A DNA stretch of 64,000 nt from Gremmenia infestans (GCA_032629725.1 JAFEVB010000005.1:558001-622000), one strand, 5' to 3'; shown: positions 35,001 to 47,297, counted from the stretch's first letter. The notes: a model not told the origin generated them from the sequence alone. A program made the numbers and translations.

Positions 35001-37360
35001 AGAGGCTTGTCTCCGTTCAATAGATTGTAGATGTTGTGCTACAGCTTACAAGAGCAATAAATGCCAAGTTTGATCTAGTCTTTTGTGCCTTAGGTGAAGG
35101 CTTTGCTCAAACGCGGATTTCTAGCGTATTGTTTTTCTTCTCTAGAAATGTACGGAGTATGTGAGACCACCACCTTGGCTTTGGAAGTTGTATGATCGAG
35201 CGGGTCGGGTGTTCCGAAATAGAACTGAAGACGGCGAGTCCTGTACCGAGTCAACCTTCTGCTTGTGACTATTGAGTAACTGACCTGACGGAGTTGTATT
35301 CGCATTTACATTCACAAAGCCGCCGGGCTAATTAAGGGTAGAGTAGTCGGTATATATAATTGAATAGACCCAACTCAAATTACATCCCAGGTGTAATAGT
35401 GTACTCGTCTAGGTTTCTTCAAGAATGAATCGTCGAACTTGTTCGAGGGTATCCTAGCCCAATCTTTTTCTTTTTTTTGCATTTGCAATTATGCTTGCCG
35501 TCCATCCTAGGCTTGCTTATACGAAAGAGCTTCGTATGGATTTTAATCTTTATGATGTAAGCTCAACGCTCTGAAATAATGTATCTTTTTATGATTATAT
35601 TCCAAGACCTTTTCCGGGATAATATGAGCAAAATGCAGGGGCACTGGAACTTTTGCATTGTACTCGATTCTCCAACCATAGGAGCTCGTCTAAAGCTACC
35701 GTCACCTTCGACTCAACATATGGACCTTCGTCAAAATACCTCTATCGTTAAGAGGGACCAGCTCTGCCTTTGGATAACAGGCTTCCGATTCATTTTATAC
35801 AAAACGCTGTACGTCTCCCTCGTCAGCAACCATACTTCCCAGCCTTTCTGGTCATCCCATCTCCATCAGACCTGTCACCTCCTCCTCCTCATCATCCGAA
35901 CCCGAGCCCCGACGACTTTCCTCGATTCAAAGCCTTGTAATCATTCATGCTAGCTAACTTATGATACAACTTTGCGCTTATAGTACAAGATTTTCATCTG
36001 ACTTTTAGTCGACAATGATAATAGCGAATCAATAACAGCATCTACATTCTCCGAACGACTTCTCTCATAGTAGTAAATATGCTGATAGTCACTACCTCGT
36101 ATATAATATATGCTCCCCTGAAAACTGTTGCATTGAAAGTGGAGCTTGGATGTATGGTCCTCTAATTATCTAAGCATACATTCCCAGGTTAGTTTCTAAA
36201 GCTTACAGTCAATGACATTGTGGCATATCCATTCATGAAAGGTACCAATGTGTTACTCCGTACTTGTGCCTTCTTCCCTTTATTTTATATCCCGTCCTGG
36301 TATTCAAGCCCTCCCTCTTTATCATATCGAATCGCCCTTTCTATATACTTCAATTATACCATGAATGAATGCACCTTTGGCGAAAGCCAATTGTTCATAT
36401 AAATATATTTACTGGAAGCTCTTTAGTAAAGTCAAACAAGTAAACCGGCCCGCAATGCCATTTCAATGCATGTGCACTTGCACATTTCTATGGAAGTTTA
36501 GTCTCAACCCATCATGATAACGTAAGTCCATTCCATCAGTCCATGCTTCATACTTCATATCATTGAAAATTATTAATCAATTACCGAATGTGATCTTCTT
36601 CGTCGTATAATTTCCACAGAAGCTATTGGTATAATGACCGTAATATTTTACTGACAGCCGAAAGTCGGTTTCAGGTAAGAAGACTTTATCTACATATTGG
36701 GTGAGAGTTGGAGTCTTTGTTCAATACATAGGTGGTTGGGCAGTGTTATAGTATGTTAGCTTTACGAGTAAATCTCTATCTATTACTGCCTCGCCACATA
36801 GCTCCCTCTCCTTCTCAATCTGGAACTACCTATGTAGAGGAGTATGCATCTATGGCATGACTTGTCTTTTATAGTCTTGCGTTTTGCAAAAGGTTCATGT
36901 AGAGTAAGCGAGGATGAGCAAGTTATGTTGCTTAACTAATGGGTTTGATATTGGTTGAGATTGGATGGATGTTTCTATTGTTTTTATTGTAGGAGTAGTG
37001 TAAATGGACTGGAGCTTCTGCGCAAATGTTTACTGGGCTGTAACAGATGATTGTGTGCAGTATACAGCGCGATGCTTTGAGTGTTGGGAGTTTGCTTTCA
37101 AGACAAGCACTGGAGAAAGGCTTTCAGACTATTGGAACCCTACTATTAGAAGCAACTCGGAGTGATTGTAGTCAAAGTAAATCGCATGTTTACTATCGAT
37201 TTCCGTCATTACAATATGCAAATACCCAAGTCTCGAATGGGTATATCTTTGGACTCACACCTCAGAGCAAATCAAGCTTTAAGGGACATCATGATTTTTA
37301 TAACCTCCAAAAATCCCAACACCAAACTCCATCCCAATGCAATCATAGCCCCCTCAAATC
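32076..37360. other. 5.3-kb gene-poor region
   Basis: Largest stretch without a recognisable gene. It contains a TAA-rich microsatellite (32942-32988) and two TACGGAGTA-type motifs (35151 plus, 36254 minus orientation). Composition is AT-rich in much of 33.6-37.3 kb. The longest open frame is 34113-34664 (minus, 183 codons), judged unsupported. No transposase, reverse transcriptase or terminal repeat was recognised. It could hold a decayed mobile element, a non-coding RNA or lineage-specific sequence. Confidence 0.5.
32942..32988. repeat. TAA/TAATA-rich microsatellite
   Basis: Nearly pure alternation of TAA and TAATA units. Confidence 0.85.
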
Positions 37361-38011
37361 CTATGCCTTCTTCCCCTTCGCAGCCTCCTCCCTCATAGCC
37401 CCAATCAACCCATCACAAGCATCCATATCCTCAGCATCCACCTTGCCCGCCCAGTCATCGCGCCCCAATTTCCCCAACTCAGCAGTCAAAATATCCATCG
37501 CCGGTTGATAGTTCCTACACGCCGAACTCAGCGCATAAACTGCCTTCCTCCTCACGCTTTCATCCTCCCCCTCATCAACAGCCAGCTTGGCCAGCCCGGG
37601 GATGCCACCCGCAGCCACCAGACCCTCCTGGGATTTAACGTTATTCTGCACCGCAGTACCCACACACCACGCAGCCATGCGCCGCATCTCGCTCTCGGCG
37701 CTCTCAAGACAGCCCAGCAGCGGTGTCCAGAGCGCCAGGGGCCCGAGGTTATTCGCGTTGTCGAGGTTTTCGATCAGCTGTTCGAAGTTGTCGAATGCGA
37801 CGAGCTTGTCTGGGAGAGTGAGCTCGGGGTCGGGAGACGTGATGGCGGTCATGGAGGAGAGCATCAGGTCTGCGTCGGAGGGGCCGCCGAAGAGCGCGTT
37901 CATGGCCTCGGGGTTTATTGTGGATGTTGGGGGCGCGGTGGTGGGGTCTGAGGTGCTGGCGCTGGAGTTTTCGACGCTCCATTTTAGGAGCGAGTTCATG
38001 CCTGGATCCAT
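37361..38011 (-). CDS. FES1: Hsp70 nucleotide exchange factor Fes1
   Basis: Single-exon gene, 216 residues. Fes1 (HspBP1 family) is a cytosolic exchange factor that releases ADP from Hsp70 and promotes turnover of misfolded proteins. Seen in the sequence: the N-terminal MNSLLKWSVENS helix; SDADLMLSSMTAI; then armadillo-type helices LVAFDNFEQLIENLDNANNL, LWTPLLGCLESAESEMRRMA, AWCVGTAVQNNVKSQEGLVA, VRRKAVYALSSACRNYQPAM. It ends with a charged AMREEAAKGKKA tail. Length and order fit the fungal family. Use of C/G-ending codons is strong, contrasting with the AT-rich flank. Confidence 0.94.
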   Translation of the reverse strand: MDPGMNSLLKWSVENSSASTSDPTTAPPTSTINPEAMNALFGGPSDADLMLSSMTAITSPDPELTLPDKLVAFDNFEQLIENLDNANNLGPLALWTPLLGCLESAESEMRRMAAWCVGTAVQNNVKSQEGLVAAGGIPGLAKLAVDEGEDESVRRKAVYALSSACRNYQPAMDILTAELGKLGRDDWAGKVDAEDMDACDGLIGAMREEAAKGKKA

Positions 38012-38789
38012 GTTATTGGTGGTTGTGAGGGTATTGATGTTGATACTGTGGTGGGGTAGTTTTGAGACGGGATGTTATGTTTTGTGGCTTCTGGTGATAA
38101 GTTTCGAAGGATTGAAAGTATACGAGATCTGAGTTGAGAGGCTATAGATTCGTGAAAAACATAAAACGTGTTCAGTATTCAAGATGTTAAAATTCGTCGA
38201 TTTTGTTTTGATTGGGGAGCTTTTCCATAAACTTCTCGTGCTTTCCAGTTTAATTTTCGATTTGGTCTGTAGTAAACCTTAGAGTAGATCTAGTAATTAT
38301 ACGGACCCCGCCTTTGGCTCGTGATCTCAACGTCAAGCTTCATAGTTTGATATTGTAAACTATTACGAACTATAGTTGCGCTCTCGTTCCTTGCTAGATA
38401 GTGGTTTAATTCAATTTTCGTTATAAAAGGGCTACAAAAGTTTCGAATATGTGTAAGAAACCTTTGCGGTCACGTGTTCATTTCCACGTGCTGAACTAAC
38501 AAGTGTAGATGAACCATGGTTCTCTCCGTACCTAGGGGTCCCGCAGTCTTAAGCTTAATTGAACATCTATTGAACATCCATTGAACACCCAAGACGGCAT
38601 CCAAGTCAATATCCAGTTTCATGCTGATTATGCATAAAACGATAAGCAAGTTTTGGGAAAGTTTTGGTCACAATTTACCCCACCAAGAATGCCCCTCGAT
38701 AACTGCACGAATCAGCTACCTGAGGCGCCGTAGAGACGGTTGCTGTCTGAACAAAATCAACGTGGCTGGGGATGATGGGATGGATGGGA

Positions 38790-38808
38790 TGGCATGGCAT
38801 GGCATGGC
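38790..38808. repeat. GGCAT tandem repeat
   Basis: Three full GGCAT units plus flanking GGATG-like units. Confidence 0.8.
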
Positions 38809-39523
38809 AAGTTCTCTCCAAGTGCTGCCTTTGCATACCTATGCAAGCAGACTAAGATTAATAGGCAATGGTGTTTTGAGGTCAACGAAATGCGTGGAAC
38901 AATGACAAGAGCCTGCTTGGCGGCTGACAATCAGATATAAATAACCGTAGCTTTACTGAGTTGATCCGCCGCTAAAGTAAACCCATTGTTCTCTTGACGC
39001 GCGTCTGGCGGCGACAAGTGACACGACAGGGGGCAATATACAGTTGCCTCATTGCAGGCGTCAAAATAAAGATTGCTGTGATTTGTTACTGTCCGGGGGA
39101 TGTTTCGAGATTCCGATGTGTTGCGGTGGGAATGGCTTCGTGAGAGCTTGTCTGTTTTGGGACTTGTTGAGCCATAGCGGAGGTTGGTGGGGCGAACCAC
39201 AACATAGTATGGGATGGGGAAAAGAACACTTTTGCTGCAAACCAGCCACTACTGCTCTATCAGAAAGGAAGAAGGACGTAATAATAAAAAGGACAAGCCT
39301 TGTTGTAACCTCGTACAATTCCGTCGCATTTATCTTCACTCTTGCTCTTGCCCGCACCCAAATCTGGTGTCCGACCTACCTCACTCCTCACACCGGTGCC
39401 TAAAGCGGCAATCTCCCTTTACCTACTGTAGATCTGCGAGAGCTGTTCGCTTCGCCTCCCGCACCGCAGCAGCCATTAACGCAGTCGCGGCCCACAAGAA
39501 CTTCCATTCGTGACAGCGCCGAC

Positions 39524-39563
39524 CGTCTCTGCCTCTTTCCTCCTTCAACCTCTACTCCTCCTC
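39524..39563 (+). promoter_or_regulatory. C/T-rich tract upstream of actin
   Basis: Pyrimidine-rich stretch 170-210 nt upstream of the actin ATG. Such tracts precede transcription starts in strongly expressed fungal genes; the role here is inferred. Confidence 0.4.
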
Positions 39564-39734
39564 GAACACTTCTCCACATTCCCATCATCAAGTCTTTTAT
39601 CGACCACGAATCTCCTTGTCGTGATCTCCTGCATCTTCGTACCCCTTCTCACAGTCTTATCGACGTGAGAGCCGTTCACCGCCATATCCCACACAACCTC
39701 GATTTTTATTGACTTCACGTCGTAATCAGCAGCC

Positions 39735-40353
39735 ATGGAAGGTAAGCACACATGGCCCTCTCTGTATACTGGGCAACACACCTGCAGCGCATCAACATGA
39801 GCCATGCGGACACTGGCTAATACTATCTCCCGTCTGTAGAAGAAGTCGCAGCCCTCGTCATTGACAATGGGTAAGCTTCCATATTCCCTACGACCAAGCT
39901 GGACCTCAGCAGTGGGGCTGCTTTCGAAACCAAATCTTGATATCTCGGATTATCAGTGAAAACAATATGTCTAGGCTTCGCTGACGAGTCCTGCAGTTCT
40001 GGAATGTGCAAGGCCGGTTTCGCTGGTGATGATGCTCCGCGTGCCGTTTTCCGTAAGTCCTCCTTATCTTCATCCTGCTCTTGTGGCAGTCGCATCAGCT
40101 CCTGGAAGCCTCAATCTTCAGCAAACGGAAAACTAACAATCAACAGCGTCCATTGTTGGTCGTCCTCGTCACCATGGGTAAGACCGCCCAACCCCGCCAC
40201 TTTCCCCGCTATCCGTACACGAAGAATATAAAACTGATAAGGATGTAGTATCATGATTGGTATGGGTCAGAAGGACTCATATGTTGGAGATGAAGCACAG
40301 TCCAAGCGTGGTATCCTCACCCTGAGATACCCAATTGAGCACGGTGTTGTCAC

Positions 40354-40389
<36 letters not shown>

Positions 40390-41302
40390 TTTCTACAATG
40401 AGCTTCGTGTGGCTCCAGAAGAGCACCCAGTTCTCCTCACTGAGGCTCCTATCAACCCCAAGTCCAACAGAGAGAAGATGACTCAGATCGTTTTCGAGAC
40501 TTTCAACGCCCCCGCCTTTTACGTCTCTATCCAAGCCGTTCTCTCCCTTTACGCTTCCGGTCGTACCACTGGTATCGTGCTTGATTCCGGTGATGGAGTT
40601 ACCCACGTTGTCCCAATTTACGAAGGTTTCTCTCTTCCTCACGCCATTGCTCGTGTTGATATGGCTGGTCGTGATTTGACCGACTACCTCATGAAGATCT
40701 TGGCTGAGCGCGGTTACACTTTCTCCACCACTGCCGAGCGAGAAATCGTCCGTGACATCAAGGAGAAGCTCTGTTACGTTGCTCTTGACTTTGAGCAAGA
40801 AATCCAGACTGCCAGCCAGTCTTCCAGCTTGGAGAAGTCATATGAGCTTCCTGATGGACAGGTCATCACTATTGGTAACGAGCGTTTCCGTGCTCCTGAA
40901 GCGCTATTCCAGCCATCTGTCTTGGGTCTCGAGAGCGGTGGTATCCACGTCACAACCTTCAACTCCATCATGAAGTGTGATGTCGATGTCCGTAAGGATC
41001 TGTATGGTAACATTGTCATGGTAAGTTTTAGATTCTGGGTTGTAAACTGCGGATTGCTAACAATCACATAGTCTGGTGGAACCACCATGTACCCAGGTAT
41101 CTCCGACCGTATGCAAAAGGAAATCACCGCCCTTGCACCATCATCCATGAAGGTCAAGATCATTGCACCACCCGAGCGAAAGTACTCCGTCTGGATCGGT
41201 GGTTCCATTCTCGCATCCCTCTCTACCTTCCAGCAAATGTGGATCTCAAAGCAAGAGTACGACGAGAGTGGACCTTCCATCGTCCACCGCAAGTGCTTCT
41301 AA
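39735..41302 (+). CDS. act1: Gamma-actin
   Basis: Cytoskeletal actin. Exons: 39735-39741, 39840-39870, 39997-40052, 40147-40177, 40249-41020, 41072-41302; phases close to exactly 375 residues, the standard length. Start [20 protein letters not shown], then [20 protein letters not shown], the ATP-binding phosphate loops and [20 protein letters not shown], and the C-terminus [16 protein letters not shown]. The first coding exon is only 7 nt (ATGGAAG). The clustering of four introns in the first 60 codons is normal for filamentous ascomycete actin genes. Confidence 0.98.
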
Positions 41303-42216
41303 GGTATGCGAATATTTTCTGGAATCTTCAGATACGCCACTAATCGGATTTCCAGCATTTTGCAGACAATTTGTGCGCCCTTCACGAACTTCACGAATAT
41401 GATCAAGAGGAAAACTCGAGCAATCTACGGAACCCCCTTGTTTTGCTCTTATACAACGTTGTTACATTCCGAAAAGTGCTGCTGGTAGTGATTGAGCGGT
41501 TGGGTGGTCTCTCAGATAAGGGAATATTGGCATTCTCTTAGCTGGTTGTTTTACTTGCTTTGGAGGAGCGGTCAACATCGTGGTCTACCAAACGAATAAA
41601 TCATACGAAGGCTTTTTTCTATTTTATGGTTCCGTATTCAACGAAGTGTTTCCACCTTTTCATAAGATCGCGAGGATGGTTGTATGGTTTTTCTCTAGAG
41701 TCAACAAAAGAATCGTCCCCTGATATGCTTTTCTTTTGCTTCTGATATGTGATTGTTCCTGCAGTAAAAGCCATTATCTCTCTTAAGCCTTTTCTACTAG
41801 ATTATTATGTGCCAGGCGCAGAGGTGATGCTAAAGGGGCTTTAAATCTCTTTTTGAACGAACTTGAACAACCAGATCATTGCTGATACCACCTATATTTT
41901 ATGTCTTGATTCAGACAACGCTGATTGTGCAGTCTAAACTGATTTCAGACCAGTGTGCCCAGGAACATGCTGTTCCGTTTTGGAGGGTCATGGTTCAGGC
42001 ACAAGCATGTACAGTAACGCCTAAGTTGATTCAGCCTCTATGGGAACGAATCCGGCTGGCTGGAAATATTCAATATAACTGTCATCTGACAAGCGATTTA
42101 TAGTACCATGCCGTTGCCAGAACGAAGGCATATAAGTTTCCCCATTCCAGCTCTTGTCTTCATCTCGTAGCTTCTTGTTCACTGCATTCCTACCCACCCA
42201 CACAGCCAACTCCATC
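41303..42216. other. Actin 3' region / upstream of secreted protein
   Basis: About 0.9 kb with no supported gene. A long actin 3' UTR probably occupies the first few hundred bases. Confidence 0.5.
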
Positions 42217-42817
42217 ATGAGATCTCTCATCTGCTGGAGTAGTCTAGTATTTCTAGAAACTACAAGTATTTCTCTCGCTCTAAAACCCTACCAGATCCGC
42301 GGCGTCGAGGATCCCATTTACCACTTATACCTCCAAGCCCTACCATCCTCGCCCAGCACGGCCGTCATGGGTCCCGAAGCGTCGTCGGAGTATTTTAATA
42401 TTAGCGATACGATACAGAGTACGAATACTAGTATGTTTTTGAATATTGGGGATGGTGGTGGGGGGGTCAGTTATTTGCCGTTGAGCTTTAATGCGACGAG
42501 TGGGGTGGGTCCGTGGGGATTGGAGGGGGATACGATTATTACGACGGCGGGGAGTGTTTATGGGAGAGGTGAGTAGATTTTAAATTATGGGAGAGAGAGG
42601 GAGAGATGGGGAGAGATGGGGTGGAGTGCGGTGTTGGTATGCTGAGGGAATGGAGGAGCATAAAGGCTGACGAAACTGGAAAACAGAGTTGAATTTCTTG
42701 GTTTGCCCGAATAGTGTGAGCGGGTATTATGACTTGTATTTGCAGACGGGGAGTGATACGCCGAGTGGGGAGACTTGTAGTAATTATCAGACTATACATT
42801 TGCCTTGCTTGTGTTGA
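42217..42817 (+). CDS. Small secreted protein, PhiA-like
   Basis: Exons 42217-42568 and 42687-42817, with a 118-nt intron carrying a GGCTGACG branch site; phases close to 160 residues. The ATG at 42217 starts a hydrophobic leader ending near SLALKPYQ, a likely signal peptide. The mature part is Gly/Ser/Thr-rich with FNATSGVGPWGLEGDTIITT, then LNFLVCPNSVSGYYDLYLQT, and ends GETCSNYQTIHLPCLC with four Cys. The pattern of a WGLEGDT-like core followed by a CxNYxxIHLPC end resembles fungal cell-wall protein PhiA and related beta-rich secreted proteins. That assignment is from memory and tentative. Cell-wall or extracellular location is inferred. Confidence 0.78.
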
Positions 42818-43700
42818 GGGGGTAGGGGACGAGGTGTTGGAGGGCTGGGAAGTTGCTGTGGGAATGGGGAGGGAGGATTGGAGGGTTGATTTGTATATAG
42901 GGAAGCTTGCAAATATGGATACTGGAGATTGGTGAAGCGTGGGATGCTATATCTACGTTCGAAGTCTTGAGTGAGTGTTTGAAAGCTTTGGAATGGGTGA
43001 CATCTAAGTAATGTGTTAACAAGACCGCAGAGCCGGAAGTTTGAGCGCCAACTGTGGAGATAATGTAAGTGAGCGCTCCTATATCTAATTGCCTTCAAGC
43101 ACAGTGAAGAGAATAGGCTAAAACGCTCTGATTGGAACGAAAAGTTGAATGTGATCAAATTAAGGTAAATAATGACGTTAAAGTGAGATGTAAGAATGAT
43201 GTAAGCTTCTATGGAGAGCTTGAATCCTATAACGAGAGTAGAACTTCCTCGAAGCTCAGTATTTGATTGAAGATAAAAAAGTATAACAAACTAGTAAGCC
43301 AACAGAAAGAGATCGGGACTGTAAAATATAGTAATTATGACAACGTAGAAGAAGTATTGCATGGACTACTGTAGGAGTATTGCAGGTAGTGAACGGCTGC
43401 AAGTAATTCTGTCTGGAATTGAGATGCTCTCTCAGTAGTAGCTTTATGGCCATATCTCAAAGAAACCATTCTGAAGTGGAAATACTATATACTGTATAGA
43501 AAGTGGGAAATTGAATGGGAAGTTGTTCTCGGAGGGGAGGGCGGAAACTGAACGCGCCTCTCGGGAGCAGCCGAGTCCACTGCGGATCATCAGAAACGTC
43601 TCGGATTCCACATCTCCACAACCCCACGTAATAAAGTCGACGACACCTGCGAATGGCCTTGCCATACAGACCGAATTCACGCGATCGCGATTAATAGCAA
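42818..43700. other. Intergenic region upstream of SEC8
   Basis: About 0.9 kb; no gene supported. Confidence 0.5.
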
Positions 43701-46700
43701 ATGGCCCGCAACCGATATGGGGACTTGGGCGATGATCCCTATGGTAGCAGCAACGGAGGAGGACACGGAGCTTCGCCCACGCTCGACAGAGACGATTATG
43801 ATCCCTATGGCAATGATTATGGCGAGAGGTACGGGACTCCACCGACTCCGGTAGTTGCTCCTCTAGCAGCAAGATCTGCTGCGTACTCCCGTCCCAAGGT
43901 CGCGCCCGAGAGCAGCGGAGAAAAACAGATAGCAGATGTTCTCGAACATATCAAGGAGGAATGGCCGGCTATGTGCAAGAACGACTCGGTGCCGGTTCAA
44001 ATAGCACTTCAATTACTGGATACGAGCTCTGTTGGGCGGGCACATGAATACCAGAACTTTGAGAGTACACACAGGTATCTGCAGGATTCGCTCAAGGCCA
44101 TTGTACATGAACATCATCAGGGTTTCAACAGTTCAATTGGTACATTTCACAAGATCCAGTCCAGCATACAAACATCCCAGAAGAGGGTACGGCAGTTGAA
44201 AGAATCTCTCAGCACATCCAAATCGAGTCTTGCAACTACAGACCCGGAGCTGCGAAAGTTGGCGACTGCGTCAGGGAAGTACGACGAATTGCTACATACG
44301 CTTTCGGAAGTTGAGGATCTGGGCTTGGTACCGGATCAGTTGGAGGCACGGATATCAGAAAAGAGGTTTCTGACTGCCGTGGACATATTGCAGACTGCAT
44401 TACGGCGAATACGGGTACCGGCGCTAGATGAAATTGGGGCTTTGAGTGATCTGAGGAGTTATTTGGCGAACCAGGAGTCTGCTTTGACAGACATTTTGAT
44501 TGAGGAGCTCCATGATCATTTATATCTAAAGTCACCTTATTGCCAAGAACGATGGCAAACGCTTGCGAAAGGTCAGGGTGGCATTGGCGAAAATAAGCTG
44601 GACCCATCATCTTCGATAAAGTCCTTCTTCGAGGTTTTAGACGTGATGGATTTATCTCAGCCGATGGTCGAGGATCCCTCAAGAAATCCGGAAGCAGACA
44701 CATTTTACTACATTGAGCTCCTGGTAGAATCACTCAATAAGCTTGGGGCTCTCGAATCAGCTGTAAGTACCATCAAACAGCGACTTCCCGTGGAGCTTTT
44801 CGGGATCGTGAACGAGACGAATAGCGAAGTTGATCAGAAGCATCCGAGCTCGTTACGTGGAGGCATTTCGAAACAGTCGGGGAACCAAGCATTTGGCAGT
44901 CGGGAGAATTCTATCCGTACAGATGTTATATATGATCTCCTGTGGACTTTATACGCCAAATTCGAGTCTATAGCCGAAAGTCACCGCGTGTTCCACGATG
45001 TTGTCAATGCCATTACGAAGCGAGAAGGCATAGAGAATTCATCAACGCTTCTTGGGGGTTTCAGAGAGCTATGGAATTTATACCAGAACGAGATCAAGTC
45101 GTTGCTGCACAACTATGTCACGACTGATGCAGACCTTTACCAATTTGACTCGTCTCCGAAACTGGGATCTTCAAGACAAGACTCAAAGCGAGAACACCTC
45201 TTTCAGTTTTCAGATGCAGACTCGAAGTCTGTTCAGATGACCACGGAGTATCAAGACTTGGAAGGGATTATTCGAGCTGCAGTGCCTGGGCTGATGTCCG
45301 GCTCTCGCAAGGGCGCGGATGGGAAGAAAGTACCTACCAACAGGACTGATAGCATGATTGGTCGAAGCGGATCAACGCGGGCGACCAGCGCCTATGAAAA
45401 CAAGACCGGCGGGCTTGGAGCCCATAAGTCCCTGGTGGAGCCAAGTGTTTTCAACATGAGCTTGTTGCTACCTCCAACCTTGAGTTTCCTCCAGAGACTT
45501 AAGATCATTGTGCCTCCAGGATCGGATCTCGTTACGAGCACTCTGACATCTTTCCTGGATAATTTCCTAGTCAATGTCTTCCTTCCCCAGCTAGATGAAA
45601 CTTTAGGCAAACTCAGTGATTCGGTCTTTGAGGAATCCGATTCTTTCCAAGAAGATTCACAGTGGGCAAATATTGCTCGGAGACCAGTCTTCAAAGGAAC
45701 AGCTGCATTCTTTGCCCTAATAACAGAATTCTGCAGGATGCTTGATACGATTCCTCACGACCAAGCGCTCAGCCAGCTCATCATTACACAAATGCTGAGA
45801 TACTACGATCGGTGCTATGACTGGTTCAGATCCCTGGTTTCGCGCGTTAGGGATTCGGATGGCACCACCCTAAAGCTCTCTGCTTTACTTGCTACTGAAC
45901 AGGGCGATATTCACGACACAATGGAGAAAATCTGGGCGTCACAAGTGGAGGATCGACCACTTCTTGAAAATGAGACGGGCCTGCTCATCACACAGACCAA
46001 CCGAACTCCCCTGCGATTAGACGATACTATCACAGACCGAGATACCGTATCATCGTTGTGTGTTCTTTACACTAGCATGAAGTGGCTCGCAATCAAAATC
46101 GGCCAGCTTCGTCATATTACCAAAAACGCTGCCGACTCGTCCCGTACAGCGCAAAAGCCCATGGGCAGGCGGTGGACGCTATTTAATGAGTTTGAAGTGT
46201 CGAGGTTGCAAGATGCACAGAATCCGGTCTACCTGCCCATGACCGAGGAGACTGTCAGGTACGTCCCCACATCCCTACATCAGGCCACACCGCTAATGAT
46301 TGTCAGTGCCTTTGATTCCATTGTGTCATCTTACCAAGAGCTTGCTGGTACGGTTCTCTTGACATTGCATATGGAAGTTCGATGCCAGATAATACATTCA
46401 CTTTCAATCGCCCTCAGCCCAGATTCAACACCATATCTCCTCGAACAGGCCGTCAACGATCCCGATCCGAAGATCCTAAGCCTCAACGCCGATCTTGTTT
46501 CTTACGACGAGACTGTTGTGCGCTTCCTTCGCGACAAAGAGATATCGTTCATCCGCACAGGTCTAGGACTTCTCATCGACAGCTTCCTCGTCACCAATGC
46601 TGGCCAGGTGAAGGCCATGAACATAAACGGCAGTGGCAGGATGCAACTGAACATCCTAGTCCTGCAGCAGAACCTCAAAAACATCGAGGCGGATGTCAAT

Positions 46701-46946
46701 CTCGACCGGGCGGCCAGATTCTTCGACCTCTTCAATGAGGGTCCTGATGCTGTAATCCGACACGCCAAAGAGGGCAACGGCGGCAAGGCTGGCAAAGAGC
46801 AGTTCAGCTACGATGAGTTGAAGACGCTGATGGAGCTGTGCTATTCGGAACAGGCGTCGAGTCCAGAGAGGGGCATCATCACGTTGGCGAAGAGAGGTCT
46901 CGGGGATCATCTGCTACAGCTGAGCGAGTTTATGTGGCAGAGCTGA
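43701..46946 (+). CDS. SEC8: Exocyst complex component Sec8
   Basis: Intronless gene of 1081 residues. Sec8 is a subunit of the exocyst, which tethers secretory vesicles to the plasma membrane at sites of polarised growth such as the hyphal tip. After a Gly/Asp/Tyr-rich disordered N-terminus (about 1-75), the Sec8 N-terminal domain runs from QIADVLEHIKEEWPAMCKND. It includes YLQDSLKAIVHEHHQGFNSS and the helical IGTFHKIQSSIQTSQKRVRQ coiled-coil region. The remainder is long helical rods, with ALRRIRVPALDEIGALSDLR and the C-terminal helices ending LLQLSEFMWQS. A low-complexity linker (about residues 525-590) separates the two halves. Length fits fungal Sec8. Confidence 0.95.
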   Translation: MARNRYGDLGDDPYGSSNGGGHGASPTLDRDDYDPYGNDYGERYGTPPTPVVAPLAARSAAYSRPKVAPESSGEKQIADVLEHIKEEWPAMCKNDSVPVQIALQLLDTSSVGRAHEYQNFESTHRYLQDSLKAIVHEHHQGFNSSIGTFHKIQSSIQTSQKRVRQLKESLSTSKSSLATTDPELRKLATASGKYDELLHTLSEVEDLGLVPDQLEARISEKRFLTAVDILQTALRRIRVPALDEIGALSDLRSYLANQESALTDILIEELHDHLYLKSPYCQERWQTLAKGQGGIGENKLDPSSSIKSFFEVLDVMDLSQPMVEDPSRNPEADTFYYIELLVESLNKLGALESAVSTIKQRLPVELFGIVNETNSEVDQKHPSSLRGGISKQSGNQAFGSRENSIRTDVIYDLLWTLYAKFESIAESHRVFHDVVNAITKREGIENSSTLLGGFRELWNLYQNEIKSLLHNYVTTDADLYQFDSSPKLGSSRQDSKREHLFQFSDADSKSVQMTTEYQDLEGIIRAAVPGLMSGSRKGADGKKVPTNRTDSMIGRSGSTRATSAYENKTGGLGAHKSLVEPSVFNMSLLLPPTLSFLQRLKIIVPPGSDLVTSTLTSFLDNFLVNVFLPQLDETLGKLSDSVFEESDSFQEDSQWANIARRPVFKGTAAFFALITEFCRMLDTIPHDQALSQLIITQMLRYYDRCYDWFRSLVSRVRDSDGTTLKLSALLATEQGDIHDTMEKIWASQVEDRPLLENETGLLITQTNRTPLRLDDTITDRDTVSSLCVLYTSMKWLAIKIGQLRHITKNAADSSRTAQKPMGRRWTLFNEFEVSRLQDAQNPVYLPMTEETVRYVPTSLHQATPLMIVSAFDSIVSSYQELAGTVLLTLHMEVRCQIIHSLSIALSPDSTPYLLEQAVNDPDPKILSLNADLVSYDETVVRFLRDKEISFIRTGLGLLIDSFLVTNAGQVKAMNINGSGRMQLNILVLQQNLKNIEADVNLDRAARFFDLFNEGPDAVIRHAKEGNGGKAGKEQFSYDELKTLMELCYSEQASSPERGIITLAKRGLGDHLLQLSEFMWQS

Positions 46947-47297
46947 AAATGGAAGATTTGGTTTTGTCATTGCTGGCAGGTGTATTTGTATTGGCATTGG
47001 CATTTGCGCGGAGTCTGGAGTACATGTGTATCTGTAGTTGTGGTAACCAATAGTTGTATAGTATCATCTGGTATGCCACGATTGGATCTGAATCGACGAA
47101 TTAGAAACTCTCGGTTGCCTTGCACATGTCGGTACTATACTGCAGATGCAGATGCAGGTGATATTGTGGAATAAATCTACTAGTAAAGGTATAAAAGCAC
47201 AAGAGAGTAAGTATTAAAAACAAGATTACACAAAAGGGGTTTATTACGGCACGGCACTTGGCATACGGAGTGCAATCGTCTCTACAGTACTCCGTAT

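Larger units (their letters stand above)
38012..39734. other. Intergenic region between divergent FES1 and actin
   Basis: 1.7 kb with both promoters. A GGCAT repeat is at 38790-38808. The actin-proximal part contains a C/T-rich tract. No gene supported; open frames at 39044-39403 and 39214-39513 overlap in different frames and lack coding character. Confidence 0.5.
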
